Shown in pieces: positions 1 to 9,626 of a stretch of 64,000 nt of DNA. This DNA is from Chitinophagales bacterium (GTDB taxonomy: Bacteria; Bacteroidota; Bacteroidia; Chitinophagales; CAIOSU01), in the NCBI GenBank assembly GCA_026003335.1, contig BPHB01000001.1, positions 952,591-1,016,590 on the forward strand. Reading direction: 5' to 3'. Numbering within the stretch: position 1 is the first letter of the stretch; each line of letters starts with the position of its first letter. The notes beneath the pieces were generated by a model, which had not been told where the DNA came from, made no database searches, and saw nothing but the letters and a program-made list of their open reading frames with translations. The position numbers and the translations under genes were made by a program.

Positions 1-28
1 CCGGCCTTCAGGCAAGGGAATATCCCCT

Positions 29-3000
29 TTATTCGGTATTGAGCTTTAAATCCACATACTCATAATCTTCCAGAGAAGCGATGAGCTCGTTGTTCAGATC
101 CACCTTATACTTCTGGGACAACAGCTCTACGTTGTAAGCATCTTTGCGATTCACCAGATGCACTTTGAGCGGATACCTACCGGGGTATGCACAGCATATC
201 CGCTCCAGATCGTCAATAAAATGCCGGTCAACTTCTTCAAAAGGTATCTGAAGAGTAAGCCCTTTTGAATATCGTTCCCTGACTTCCGACAGTGGCATGA
301 TAGCGGTGATGCGTATCTCATTGGCTTTTCTCCACTCATTATATTGAAAGATGCCTTTCACCAGCACCAGCAGACCGGTTTCTATCAGATGTTTAAAGCG
401 CAGATAATCTTCTTCACGATATACGCCCAGTTCGCATGAGCCTGAGTAATCTTCCAGGGTGAAGATTCCTATGTCCGTGCCACTCCGGGATGGGCGATGC
501 ACCGCTTTGGTTATAATGCCCGCCAACGATACCTCCTGACCCATGGGCTTCATCTTTTCTATATCAGCGATGTGGGTGTGGGCAAATGTCTTTACTTCAA
601 GACGATAAGTGTCCAATGGGTGGGCGGAAAGGTATATGCCGATGTATTCTTTTTCCAGCTTGAGCTCCTGAACAAGTGGCCATGGGGTTACTTCGGGCAT
701 TGGTGGCTCCTGAAAGGCAGTGGCTATGGGCATCTCAGAAAACAGCGTGTTTTGTGCCGCGGTGCTGTTTTTTTGTACTTGCCCGCCAAAACGAATAGCT
801 TTTTCAATAACGGTGATTTTTTCATCAGGAAGCTCCTGGAAATAAACCGAGCGCGGATAGCCAAAACAGTCAAACGCTCCGGCATAGGCAAGACTTTCAA
901 ATGTCTTTTTGTTTACACTTCTGAGGTTTACCCGTCTGGCGAAATCAAAAATGCTCTTATAAGGCCCGTTTTCATTGCGCTCCCTGACTATCTCTTTCAC
1001 GGCTGACTCTCCCACGCCCTTAATAGCCGATAACGATATACGGATTTGACCGGCTTGATTGACTGTAAATTGCACATCGCTTTCATTTACATCCGGACCC
1101 AACACCTGTAATTTCATCCGTCTGCATTCTTTCAGGAAAAAGTTGATCTTACTGATATTTTGCATGTTGTGTGATAAGACCGAAGCCATATATTCTGCCG
1201 GGTAATTGGCTTTCAGATAGGCTGTCTGGTAAGCCAGTAAGGCGTAACATGTGGAATGGGATTTATTAAATCCATATTCGGCAAATGCTTTCCAGTCATT
1301 CCAGATCTTTTCACTCACCTTGCGGTCATAGCCATTTTTCTGCATACCCTCCATAAACCGCTCATACATCTTGTCCAGCTCTTCTTTCTTTTTTTTGCCC
1401 ATTGCTTTACGCAATATGTCTGCTTCGCCCTTAGTGAATCCGGCCAGTTTTTGGGATAGTAGCATCACCTGTTCCTGATACACCGTGATGCCATATGTTT
1501 CCCGAAGTATTTCTTCCATTTCAGGGAGGTCATATTCAATAGGTTTACGGCCATGTTTGCATGCAATAAAATCAGGAATATATTTCATCGGACCCGGCCG
1601 ATAGAGGGCATTCATAGCAATAAGGTCTTCAAATTTATCGGGCTGGAGTTCTTTCAGATATTTCTGCATGCCCGGACTTTCAAACTGAAAGGTGGCATTG
1701 GTTGCCCCTTTTTGATAGAGTTCAAAGGTTTTCGGATCATCCAGAGGAATTTTATCTATGTCTATGCGAATACCTCTCTTTTTCCATATCAGTTCAAGGG
1801 TATCACGGATATCCGAAAGTGTTTTTAGCCCCAGAAAATCCATCTTAAGCACTCCAGCATCTTCAATGACTTTTCCCTCATACTGTGTAACAAGCAGGTT
1901 AGAGTCCTTAGCAGTACATACCGGTATGATTTCCATCAAATCTTTCGGGGCAATGATGATCCCGGCAGCATGTATACCCGTTCCGCGGACGGATCCTTCC
2001 AGCAGCTCAGCTTCATGCAGCACTTTGGATTGTAAAGTGTCGCTATTATATATCTTGCGAAGCTGTTTGATATCTTCCAGTTCGTCCAGCGAGAGGTTTT
2101 CTACTGCCTTCAGACCATCTTCGCCCTCCAACGGGGCGTGTAACAGCCGCTTCAATACCATATTGGGCCTGCCTGGTATTAATTTAGCCAGGGCATTGCT
2201 ATCCGGTAAGGGCAAATCCAGTACCCGCGCCACATCCCGGATACTCATTTTTGCAGCCATCGTAGAAAAGGTAACGATTTGCGCTACCTGGTTGCGGCCG
2301 TATTTTTCCACTACATAATCAATTACTTTCTGTCGTCCTTCGTCATCAAAATCGGTATCTATATCCGGCAAGGTTTTTCTGTCGGGATTAAGAAAACGTT
2401 CAAACAGAAGATTGTAGTGAATGGGATCAATGTTGGTGATGCCGATGCAATAGGCTACCACGGAGCCGGCAGCAGAGCCCCTTCCCGGACCGACAAACAC
2501 CCCAATCTCGCGACCATGATTAATAAAGTCGGCAACAATAAGAAAGTAGCCGGCATAACCCATTGTTTTTATCGTAAATAACTCAAACCGCAGTCGCTCT
2601 TCTATTTCAGGTGTTATTTCTTTGTAGCGTCTGCGGGCACCTTCAAAAGCAAGGTGCTCCAGATAATCATCCTGTGTCTTGAATTCCGGAGGTATCTGAA
2701 AATGGGGCAGTAATACTTCCTGCTTCAGCTTCAACTGCTCTACTTTGGCTTCTATTTCATTGGTATTGTCAATTGCTTCTGGCAGGTCGCTGAAAAGCGT
2801 TGACATTTCAGCAGTGGTTTTAAAATAAAACTGGTCATTGTAAAATGCGAAGCGACCTTTGCTGCGCTGCACTTCATCATCATCACCAAATTCTTTTATT
2901 GGCGGAGTGGATTGCTTTTCACCCGTATTAATACAGAGGAGTATGTCGTGGGCGTTGTAATCAGATTGTTCAACATAGTGTGAGTCATTAGTGGCTACTA

Positions 3001-3601
3001 TTTTCACATGATATTTTCGGGCAAAGCGCAGCAGCACCTGATTTACTTTCTCCTGATCCGGAATGCCGTGTCTTTGTAGCTCCACATAGTAATCTTCTCC
3101 AAACACATCCAGCCACCATTTGAAAATTTTCTCTGCTTCCTCTTCTCCCTGCCGGAGTATGGTACGCGGCACTTCTGCAGCCAGGCAGCAGGTTGTTGCA
3201 ATCAGTCCTTTATGGTATTGCTGAATGAGCTCTTTGTCAATACGGGGATATTTACCATAAAGTCCTTCGATGTAGCCCAGGGAGCAGAGCTTGATGAGGT
3301 TTTTATATCCCTCGGCATTTTTTGCCAGCATGAGTTGATGATAGCGCATGTCACGCTCCCCTCGTGTAAACTGGCGCTTGTGGCGGTTTTCCACTACATA
3401 AAACTCACAGCCCACTATGGGCTTCAAGCCATGGCGACCTGCAGAAGCCACGAAGTTAAACACCCCGAACATGTTGCCATGATCAGTAATGGCCAGCGCC
3501 TTCATATTATCGCTCTTTGCTTTTTCCATCAGCCGGTCAATGTCGGCAGCGCCATCCAGTAATGAAAACTGGGTGTGACAATGCAGGTGAGTAAATTGCA
3601 T
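29..3601 (-). CDS. dnaE: DNA polymerase III alpha subunit
   Basis: Replicative polymerase catalytic subunit, 1190 aa, the usual length for DnaE. The N-terminus carries the PHP domain (HLHCHTQFSLLDGA from residue 5). The palm follows, with the glycine-rich GPGRGSAAGS stretch and the acidic catalytic motif PDIDTDFDD near residue 412. A helix-hairpin-helix region and an OB-fold (VSLAGIITKAVHR) lie in the last third. The ATG at 3601 starts directly at the conserved PHP sequence. The gene is complete and stops 28 nt from the window edge. It lies downstream of the SUI1-like gene on the same strand but is separated by about 185 nt, so it probably has its own promoter. Confidence 0.97.
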   Translation of the reverse strand: MQFTHLHCHTQFSLLDGAADIDRLMEKAKSDNMKALAITDHGNMFGVFNFVASAGRHGLKPIVGCEFYVVENRHKRQFTRGERDMRYHQLMLAKNAEGYKNLIKLCSLGYIEGLYGKYPRIDKELIQQYHKGLIATTCCLAAEVPRTILRQGEEEAEKIFKWWLDVFGEDYYVELQRHGIPDQEKVNQVLLRFARKYHVKIVATNDSHYVEQSDYNAHDILLCINTGEKQSTPPIKEFGDDDEVQRSKGRFAFYNDQFYFKTTAEMSTLFSDLPEAIDNTNEIEAKVEQLKLKQEVLLPHFQIPPEFKTQDDYLEHLAFEGARRRYKEITPEIEERLRFELFTIKTMGYAGYFLIVADFINHGREIGVFVGPGRGSAAGSVVAYCIGITNIDPIHYNLLFERFLNPDRKTLPDIDTDFDDEGRQKVIDYVVEKYGRNQVAQIVTFSTMAAKMSIRDVARVLDLPLPDSNALAKLIPGRPNMVLKRLLHAPLEGEDGLKAVENLSLDELEDIKQLRKIYNSDTLQSKVLHEAELLEGSVRGTGIHAAGIIIAPKDLMEIIPVCTAKDSNLLVTQYEGKVIEDAGVLKMDFLGLKTLSDIRDTLELIWKKRGIRIDIDKIPLDDPKTFELYQKGATNATFQFESPGMQKYLKELQPDKFEDLIAMNALYRPGPMKYIPDFIACKHGRKPIEYDLPEMEEILRETYGITVYQEQVMLLSQKLAGFTKGEADILRKAMGKKKKEELDKMYERFMEGMQKNGYDRKVSEKIWNDWKAFAEYGFNKSHSTCYALLAYQTAYLKANYPAEYMASVLSHNMQNISKINFFLKECRRMKLQVLGPDVNESDVQFTVNQAGQIRISLSAIKGVGESAVKEIVRERNENGPYKSIFDFARRVNLRSVNKKTFESLAYAGAFDCFGYPRSVYFQELPDEKITVIEKAIRFGGQVQKNSTAAQNTLFSEMPIATAFQEPPMPEVTPWPLVQELKLEKEYIGIYLSAHPLDTYRLEVKTFAHTHIADIEKMKPMGQEVSLAGIITKAVHRPSRSGTDIGIFTLEDYSGSCELGVYREEDYLRFKHLIETGLLVLVKGIFQYNEWRKANEIRITAIMPLSEVRERYSKGLTLQIPFEEVDRHFIDDLERICCAYPGRYPLKVHLVNRKDAYNVELLSQKYKVDLNNELIASLEDYEYVDLKLNTE

Positions 3602-3786
3602 ACTTTTCTTTGTTTTACTGTTTGGGTACAGAAATGGCGCAATCGGTCAACACCGGTAAACAACCTCCTACAGCAAGAGCCCCGCAATAGTTATTATCGT
3701 AACCATTTGTGAGAAAAACGCGCCTGCATCAAAAATAGCTTATTGCCGAAAGGCCCGAAAAAGCAGACGGAAAAAGTTATTGACAT

Positions 3787-4122
3787 TCAGCCAACACTCA
3801 CGTGAAATCCTTTACTGATAAGGTTTTCGGCTACTTTTTTTCTCCAATCACCCTGCAGAATAATTATTCCGTCTTTCACCGACCCCCCTGTTCCGCAGAG
3901 GGTTTTCAGCTGTTTACCTAATTGTTCCAGATCAGACTTTTTACCGACAAACTTCTCCACCAGGGTAACTGTCTTGCCTCCCCGGTCTTTCCGCTCCATT
4001 CTTACCACCAGGTGTTGGCGGGCAGGAGGCAGGGTTTCAGGTTCGTCATTGCCTTCGTACTGGTATACAAAGTCAGGATCAGTGGAATAAACGATTCCGC
4101 TGCGTTTGGGTTTTCTAGTCAT
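3787..4122 (-). CDS. SUI1/eIF1-like translation factor (YciH family)
   Basis: A 111-aa protein whose C-terminal two thirds match the SUI1 fold: a basic strand (KDRGGKTVTLVEKFVG), then LKTLCGTGGSVKDGIIILQGD and a terminal helix-strand (KKVAENLISKGFHV). In eukaryotes and archaea this family controls start-codon selection. The bacterial version (YciH) has been linked to initiation fidelity and stress, but its role is poorly defined. The gene starts 12 nt after the upstream methyltransferase, so the two are probably co-transcribed. The family call is secure; the function is inferred. Confidence 0.9.
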   Translation of the reverse strand: MTRKPKRSGIVYSTDPDFVYQYEGNDEPETLPPARQHLVVRMERKDRGGKTVTLVEKFVGKKSDLEQLGKQLKTLCGTGGSVKDGIIILQGDWRKKVAENLISKGFHVSVG

Positions 4123-4134
4123 GGAAATGGTTTT

Positions 4135-4782
4135 TCATAAATTAGCATTATGCCGGCAGCTTCCGGTATCATTTGTTTTTTGTCCGACAAAGCGCACTAC
4201 AGAGGCTTCTCCCACATGGAAGAGCCCTTCATTGAGCACAATTTCTTCCTCAGCCAGCTTTTGTATCGCATAACCTGAAAAGAGTGTTTTTATCTCTTCA
4301 GCCGAATACAGCATATCCGCATCTTTGGGACCTCCTGCTTTTTCATTTTTCAAGTTGTAGCGTAAATGCTGTTTGCTGAACCCTTCAAAGATTACGGTAC
4401 CGCCTGCCTTCAGCAACGGATGCAGTTGCCCGAAATATGTAGCCTTCAGGGCGGAGGGGAAATGCGCAAAAATCAGTGCAATTGCGTCAAACTGTTTAGG
4501 GGCGTAGGGAAGATCCTCAAAAGTATTGAGGACATAATGGATGGTTACTGCGTGCTTCTCAGCCAGCCGCAGGGCTTTTTTTCGCCCCTCACTACTTTGG
4601 TCAAAGGCAAAAGTTTCCCACCCCAGTTTTGCAGCATACACCGCATTGCGTCCTTCGCCTTCGCAGGGCAATAGAATTACACCTGGCTTTAATTGCTGAA
4701 TCTGCTCTTTGAAAAACGCATTGGGCTGTTCACCGTAAGCGTATGCTTCAGTCGCATATCTCTGATTCCAGAAGTCTATCAT
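4135..4782 (-). CDS. Class I SAM-dependent methyltransferase
   Basis: 215-aa Rossmann-fold methyltransferase. Motif I is LLPCEGEGRNAVYAA around residue 38, followed by the acidic ribose-binding strand FAFDQSSEG and the motif IV-like stretch FDAIALIFAHFP. The N-terminal WNQRYATEAYAYGEQPN pattern is common in TehB/thiopurine-methyltransferase-like small-molecule enzymes. The substrate cannot be read from the sequence. It is first in a minus-strand pair with the SUI1-like gene. Confidence 0.88.
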   Translation of the reverse strand: MIDFWNQRYATEAYAYGEQPNAFFKEQIQQLKPGVILLPCEGEGRNAVYAAKLGWETFAFDQSSEGRKKALRLAEKHAVTIHYVLNTFEDLPYAPKQFDAIALIFAHFPSALKATYFGQLHPLLKAGGTVIFEGFSKQHLRYNLKNEKAGGPKDADMLYSAEEIKTLFSGYAIQKLAEEEIVLNEGLFHVGEASVVRFVGQKTNDTGSCRHNANL

Positions 4783-5528
4783 GGTTTGCTGTTTTTCATT
4801 AAAAACATGCTAGTCTTTTCCAGTGTATAATGAACAGTTCCTGGCATACGGTATATTCTATAGTTTCATTAGTCGTTTTCCACGCAGGGAATAGTTTTAC
4901 TAAAATAATCGGAAACCATCGGCTTGTTGAAGGGTATTCGGGATAAAAATAAATTTTTACGCTACCTGCAAATCCACCCACCGGATTCTGGCAGGCTTCA
5001 TCTGTAGTGTTAAGTACAACGGTTTTCCCGTTGGACAAAATACACTTAATCTCCTACCCCTTAGGCAAACACTCCTTGTAGGAAGTGGACATCAGATGTA
5101 AATGCAAGAAATACTGTCCGTTCATATTCACCAGGGCAAGGTTATATTTTTATGTAAAAAATTTAGCTACCAGTTCCGGTTCGCTGATTCCACGCCTTTC
5201 CCCGGTTTATTGTTTATCTTCATTAATACTTACAGGATACATAAGTAATATAGGAAAACCTTAAAAAGCGGGGTTTAGGAGAAAGAGCATGTCTTTGCTG
5301 ATTTAATACTTTTTCAATTGTACAAAGGCTCATAAACTTAAAAAAGAATCTGTTCTGGCAGGGCTGCCAGGCATGCATAGTGCTTAATCGGGATACGGTC
5401 TTTCTATGCATATCTTGCTTCACCAGGCAGTGCTATATTACCGATCAGAGCAGGTTTTAACCGCAATGCAGATGTCTCCCTCCTCACATAAAAGCTGCGC
5501 TCCGGCCTGAGATCAAGGATAGGAATCC
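4783..5528. other. Gene-poor stretch
   Basis: About 750 nt between the divergent methyltransferase and DUF983 genes. It holds only short minus-strand frames (4799-5038, 5223-5423, 5404-5589). None resembles a known family, has a plausible start context or shows convincing coding composition. The 79-residue frame at 4799-5038 (with NTTDEACQNPVGGFAGSVKIY) reads most like protein and could be a decayed exported-protein gene. I saw no RNA gene, long repeat or clear terminator. Confidence 0.5.
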
Positions 5529-5536
5529 TAATTTTG
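5529..5536 (+). promoter_or_regulatory. TAnnTTTG -7 box for the DUF983 gene
   Basis: TAATTTTG matches the Bacteroidota sigma-70 -7 consensus TAnnTTTG and lies 12 nt upstream of the ATG at 5549, which implies a very short leader. No clear -33 TTTG was seen. Confidence 0.45.
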
Positions 5537-5548
5537 ATGCAGTGAAAA

Positions 5549-5977
5549 ATGCATAAGCTAAGAGCCAAGCTATACAGTATCCTTCTCAACAGATGCCCGC
5601 GATGCCTGCGAGGGAAGTTCTGGCCGGGTAATCCATATTATAACTTGTTATGTAACGGAGGTAAGCTCTATAAATCCTGCCCACATTGCGGAATGTCGTA
5701 TTATCTGGAAATTGGATTCTGGTACGGGGCCATGTATGTTGCCTATGCCCTCAGCATCGGCATTTTCCTCATCGGTTGGGCAGCAACCTCCCTGTTATTG
5801 CCCGAAAGCTGGTCACCCTGGATACAGGTTGGGATAATTTGTGCGTGCATCGTATTTCTTATGCCGGTAACTTATGCCCTTTCCCGTTTAATCTGGATAA
5901 ACCTTTTCGTGCAATATGAACCCGGAAGAAGAGAACTGCATGTCAACCCTCATCCGGAAATGACCAACAGCACGTGA
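5549..5977 (+). CDS. DUF983 family membrane protein
   Basis: 142-aa small membrane protein. Two Cys pairs near the N-terminus (C16-x2-C19 and C44-x2-C47) look like a zinc ribbon. Two hydrophobic helices follow (about residues 60-85 and 92-115). This is the DUF983 pattern. Some alphaproteobacterial members sit with cytochrome oxidase genes, but no function is established. The short charged C-terminus would be cytoplasmic if the ribbon is. It lies 40 nt upstream of the di-haem peroxidase; whether they share a transcript is unclear. Confidence 0.85.
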   Translation: MHKLRAKLYSILLNRCPRCLRGKFWPGNPYYNLLCNGGKLYKSCPHCGMSYYLEIGFWYGAMYVAYALSIGIFLIGWAATSLLLPESWSPWIQVGIICACIVFLMPVTYALSRLIWINLFVQYEPGRRELHVNPHPEMTNST

Positions 5978-6017
5978 AAAATCTTACGCCAAGCTTTTTC
6001 GGATTTATATTTAAACC

Positions 6018-7937
6018 ATGATGAGACTGGTTGCATACTTTGGCGGCATTCTGATTATTACCCTTTATTCTTTTAATACCCTGCACCCAAAGACAGATTA
6101 CATTCATTGCTACGAAGCAACCATCTCGGCCCTTTTGCAAGAGGAGCATGAGCTAGTTGCGTTTCTGCAAACAACAGACAGCCTATCCTCTGAAGAAATA
6201 GCACGTATCGGTAAAAAAATTGCGCAGTGTCGCTTAAAGCTAAAAGCAGCCGATTTCTGGCTACGCTATCTTGACCCACTGGGCTACAAAAAAATTAACG
6301 GCCCACTTCCGGTGGAATGGGAATCGGAAGTATACCGGAAATGGGATAAGCCGACCAGACGGGAAGCAGCAGGCTTTACGCTTGCCGAATTACATCTGAA
6401 TGAAGACCACGTCAGCCGCGACACCCTGTTGAGGCTTATAGGGCAGGCAGCCGAAGCAACCGCCCTGTTTCTTGCAGACTCCATAACCGAACCGCTGCAT
6501 AGTTATCATCATTTTTTCTTTGCCAACCGATTGTTTCTGATGAACCTTGCGGCTATTTACACTACCGGCTTTGAATGCCCTGATCCGGAAAGGGTGATAC
6601 CCGAACTCCGGCAGCTACTGGCTTCCGTCAGTGAGATCTGTAAATGCTTTGACAAAAGCTTTCCGGCACAGGCCCTTCCGCAATCTTATCACCTGCTGTA
6701 TGATACCATGATGATATTTGTACGCAATCAGCCGGATGATTTTACCCGGTTTGATCATTTCACTTTTATCCGCGACTACGTGAATCCTCTGTTTGCCATG
6801 AACCAACAGCTTATCCGGAAGCACGGAGCAGTTTCCCGCAGCATCAATGATTATGTATTAAATAATGAAGCAACATCCATCTTTGATAAATCGCTCTTTA
6901 CTATTCAGTATCCCAAAGGCATCTTCTCACTGGTAGAAGACAGCGCTGTGCTGGAAGAAATGGATCGTGCAGGGAAACTGCTGTTCTATGACCCCATTCT
7001 TTCCGGCAATAACCAGCGCAGCTGTGCCTCCTGCCATAAACCTTTTCAATATTTTACTGACACTACTGTGCGCACCCCTTTGCAGTATGACAGCATAAAC
7101 CGGTTGCCGCGCAATGCCCCATCTCTTGTCAATGTGATTTATAATCATCTGGTGATGCTGGATGGCCGCCACTTCTCTCTGCAGGAACAAGCCCGTGAAG
7201 TGATAACCAATCCTACTGAGCTTGCAGGAACGGAAAAAGAAATCATGGAAAAAATCATGAGCTGCAGGGAATACCGAACTCTATTTAAAAGACTGCTCAG
7301 ATACACCCCCGGGGAAAAAACAGTGAATCTGAAGCATATTGTCTCTGCCATTACTTTCTATTACAGCAAATTCAGCCGCTACTATTCGCCTTTTGACGAG
7401 GCCATGCTTAATAATACTGAAATAGATGCCCGCGTACAAAACGGCTTTAATGTGTTTATGAGCAAAGGTCAATGCGCTACCTGTCATTTTGTGCCATTGT
7501 TTAATGGCGTGAAACCTCCTTTTAACAATTCCGAATTTGAAGTAATCGGAGTACCGGCAGACACTTTCTATTCTAAGGTTAGTCCTGACAGCGGACGCTA
7601 TCAGGCTGTACCGGTTCCGGAAATGTTGCATGCTTTCCGAACAACCACGCTGAGAAACACTCAATTTACCGGACCCTACATGCATAACGGAGTATTTTCC
7701 TCTCTGGAACAGGTAATAGATTTTTATGATGGCGGTGGCGCGTTGGGCCGCAAGCTGCCTCTTCCTCATCAAACCCTTTCTGCCGATTCGCTGCATTTGA
7801 CACCAGAGGAAAAAGAAGATTTAATTTTGTTTATGCATGCATTGACAGAAAAAGTACGCTTTGAAGCCCCTCCGGCTTCCCTGCCAGAATCATCCAATCG
7901 TGCATTAAACACAAGAAAACCGGGAGGACTCTATTAA
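6018..7937 (+). CDS. Di-haem cytochrome c peroxidase (MauG/CCP family)
   Basis: 639 aa. An uncleaved or weak N-terminal membrane/signal segment (LVAYFGGILIITLYSF) is followed by about 300 residues of mostly helical sequence I cannot assign. Then comes the peroxidase core with two CxxCH haem sites (C336-A-S-C339-H340 and C486-A-T-C489-H490). Flanking motifs RNAPSLVN, LDGRHFSLQEQA and the FRTTTLRN..GPYMHNG segment are typical of bacterial CCP/MauG proteins. It probably reduces peroxide or oxidises a partner in the periplasm. It is twice the usual CCP length because of the N-terminal domain. A monohaem cytochrome gene starts 4 nt after its stop and is the obvious electron partner. Confidence 0.92.
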   Translation: MMRLVAYFGGILIITLYSFNTLHPKTDYIHCYEATISALLQEEHELVAFLQTTDSLSSEEIARIGKKIAQCRLKLKAADFWLRYLDPLGYKKINGPLPVEWESEVYRKWDKPTRREAAGFTLAELHLNEDHVSRDTLLRLIGQAAEATALFLADSITEPLHSYHHFFFANRLFLMNLAAIYTTGFECPDPERVIPELRQLLASVSEICKCFDKSFPAQALPQSYHLLYDTMMIFVRNQPDDFTRFDHFTFIRDYVNPLFAMNQQLIRKHGAVSRSINDYVLNNEATSIFDKSLFTIQYPKGIFSLVEDSAVLEEMDRAGKLLFYDPILSGNNQRSCASCHKPFQYFTDTTVRTPLQYDSINRLPRNAPSLVNVIYNHLVMLDGRHFSLQEQAREVITNPTELAGTEKEIMEKIMSCREYRTLFKRLLRYTPGEKTVNLKHIVSAITFYYSKFSRYYSPFDEAMLNNTEIDARVQNGFNVFMSKGQCATCHFVPLFNGVKPPFNNSEFEVIGVPADTFYSKVSPDSGRYQAVPVPEMLHAFRTTTLRNTQFTGPYMHNGVFSSLEQVIDFYDGGGALGRKLPLPHQTLSADSLHLTPEEKEDLILFMHALTEKVRFEAPPASLPESSNRALNTRKPGGLY

Positions 7938-7941
7938 ACTC

Positions 7942-8346
7942 ATGAAGCGAATACAATCTGTTATAGGGATAATCTGCGCCTTGTTGCTCATGCAATGCAG
8001 TCTGCAGCGTACGATGCATACAGATATACGCAACATACTTACCTATACCCCTCAGGGGGTATCAACTCTCAGCGAAGAGCAGATTAAATCCACCTACCTG
8101 CGCGGATATCACCTGTACAAGGCTACTTGCTCATCATGCCATGGATTGTCTTCAACCGGTAAAGACACCATACCCGCATTCACTTTCAACCAGCTTGACA
8201 ACTACAAAACGTCCGCCACCCGAGGCGACCCCGACAACCATGCAGTAACCAAAAAACTCAGCCCCGAACAGCTCAGTGACATTTTAACTTTTCTTTATTT
8301 CAAGACTCTGGCCAGGCATGCCGAAAACATGAAAAAACAGGATTAA
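7942..8346 (+). CDS. Monohaem c-type cytochrome lipoprotein
   Basis: 134 aa. The N-terminus is a lipoprotein signal (MKRIQSVIGIICALLLMQC), so the protein is probably anchored in a membrane on the periplasmic side. One haem-binding motif, CSSCH, is followed by GLSSTGKDTIPAF and a C-terminal helix LSPEQLSDILTFLYF, the normal class I cytochrome c layout. It sits 4 nt downstream of the di-haem peroxidase and is probably its electron donor. Its stop codon directly abuts the next ATG. Confidence 0.88.
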   Translation: MKRIQSVIGIICALLLMQCSLQRTMHTDIRNILTYTPQGVSTLSEEQIKSTYLRGYHLYKATCSSCHGLSSTGKDTIPAFTFNQLDNYKTSATRGDPDNHAVTKKLSPEQLSDILTFLYFKTLARHAENMKKQD

Positions 8347-9405
8347 ATGTTTCGTAAATCATCAGGTATCATGCAGGCTGATTCCGCTTCACCAGACCAT
8401 GAACTCAAAGATGAACTCTACGAGCAACACCGCTTCGTAGCTGACAGGGGTCAGGAGCCCTTGCGCATAGACAAGTTTCTGCTCAACCGGCTGGAAGGCA
8501 TCAGCCGCAACAAAATCCAGAACGCCATACGGGCCGAATCCGTCCTGGTGAACGGTCATCCGGTTAAAAGTAACTACCGCGTTAAACCGCTGGACGTCAT
8601 CACTATTCTGCTGGACAGCCCGCCCCATGAATTGGTCAGCGAGCCAGAAAATATACCGCTGCATATCATATATGAAGATGATCATCTGGTGGTTATCAAC
8701 AAGCAGGCCGGACTTGTAGCCCATCCTGCTCCGGGCAATTACACCGGTACCCTGGTGAATGCCCTGCTCTATCATTTCAACCAGCTTGCCCGTGGAACCA
8801 GCCCGATACGTCCAGGTCTGGTGCATCGCCTGGATAAAGACACAACCGGACTGATGGTCATCGCCAAAGATGAATTCACACTGATGCATCTGGCTAATCA
8901 GTTTTTCAAACGTACCATAAAGCGCAACTACACCGCGCTCGTATGGGGCGACCTGCCGGATGAAGCCGGCACCATCTCCGGGCATATCGGCCGCAACCTC
9001 CGCTACCGCAAAATCATGGATGTGTTCCCCGAAGGAGAACACGGGAAAGAAGCTGTCACGCACTACCGCGTCATTGAGCGTTTCGGCTACGTGACCCTTG
9101 TGGATGTGCAGCTGGAAACAGGGCGCACCCATCAGATACGCGTACACATGGCACATATCGGTCATCCGCTGTTTAATGACGCTACCTATGGAGGAGACCG
9201 CATCGTGAAGGGAACAGTGTATTCCAAATACAAACAATTCGTGCAAAATTGTTTTACTGTGCTTCCCCGTCAGGCTTTGCATGCCCGCACTCTGGGATTC
9301 TACCATCCGGTATTGCAGAAAGAACTGTTCTTTGAAAGCCCGCTCCCCGCAGACTTTGAGGCTTTGCTGGATAAATGGAGAAATTATGTGCGGGTAAAAA
9401 AATAA
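8347..9405 (+). CDS. rluD: RluA/RluD-family 23S rRNA pseudouridine synthase
   Basis: 352 aa. An N-terminal S4 RNA-binding domain (RIDKFLLNRLEGISRNKIQNAI) precedes the catalytic domain. The catalytic aspartate motif is HRLDKDTTGL, and the C-terminal QLETGRTHQIRVHM is diagnostic of the RluA family. RluD modifies helix 69 of 23S rRNA in E. coli; the exact target here is inferred. The first ATG directly abuts the cytochrome stop codon. A second in-frame ATG at 8377 is possible, because the conserved region begins only near residue 30. Confidence 0.93.
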   Translation: MFRKSSGIMQADSASPDHELKDELYEQHRFVADRGQEPLRIDKFLLNRLEGISRNKIQNAIRAESVLVNGHPVKSNYRVKPLDVITILLDSPPHELVSEPENIPLHIIYEDDHLVVINKQAGLVAHPAPGNYTGTLVNALLYHFNQLARGTSPIRPGLVHRLDKDTTGLMVIAKDEFTLMHLANQFFKRTIKRNYTALVWGDLPDEAGTISGHIGRNLRYRKIMDVFPEGEHGKEAVTHYRVIERFGYVTLVDVQLETGRTHQIRVHMAHIGHPLFNDATYGGDRIVKGTVYSKYKQFVQNCFTVLPRQALHARTLGFYHPVLQKELFFESPLPADFEALLDKWRNYVRVKK

Positions 9406-9448
9406 CCTGCTTGCCGGCTCTGTTTTTCGTCTTTATGCTCGGTTCTGT

Positions 9449-9456
9449 TATCTTTA
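9449..9456 (+). promoter_or_regulatory. Probable -7 box for tRNA-Pro
   Basis: TATCTTTA (7 of 8 to TAnnTTTG) lies 14 nt upstream of the tRNA 5' end, the expected distance for a start just before the mature tRNA. Confidence 0.4.
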
Positions 9457-9469
9457 CGTCCGAAAAATT

Positions 9470-9543
9470 CGGGGTGTAGCGCAGCTGGCTAGCGTGCCAC
9501 GTTCGGGACGTGGAGGTCGTGGGTTCGAATCCCGCCACCCCGA
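9470..9543 (+). tRNA. tRNA-Pro (anticodon CGG)
   Basis: A complete cloverleaf of 74 nt. The acceptor stem CGGGGTG pairs with CACCCCG and the discriminator base is A. The anticodon stem CCACG/CGTGG encloses loop TTCGGGA, giving anticodon CGG. The T-arm is GTGGG-TTCGAAT-CCCGC. No CCA is encoded. It reads CCG proline codons. Confidence 0.97.
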
Positions 9544-9626
9544 CAATCATTCCCTCAGCAGAGAACCCCAAAGCTGCCGTTAAGTACTTCCTTTCTGAAA
9601 AGAGCCGAATGAACAGCATTCTTTTC

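Noticed and set aside
1758-2318. 186-residue plus-strand frame inside dnaE
   Set aside because: Serine-rich antisense shadow of a conserved polymerase gene.
4799-5038. 79-residue minus-strand frame
   Set aside because: Has some protein-like segments but no family, no good start and no operon context; kept only as a comment on the gene-poor stretch.
8389-9306. 305-residue frame antisense to the pseudouridine synthase gene
   Set aside because: The sense strand encodes a complete conserved RluA-family enzyme; the antisense product resembles nothing.
9254-9619. 121-residue minus-strand frame across the tRNA-Pro
   Set aside because: Its VAGFEPTTS stretch is the well-known spurious translation of the antisense of a tRNA T-arm; it also runs antisense to the RluD gene.
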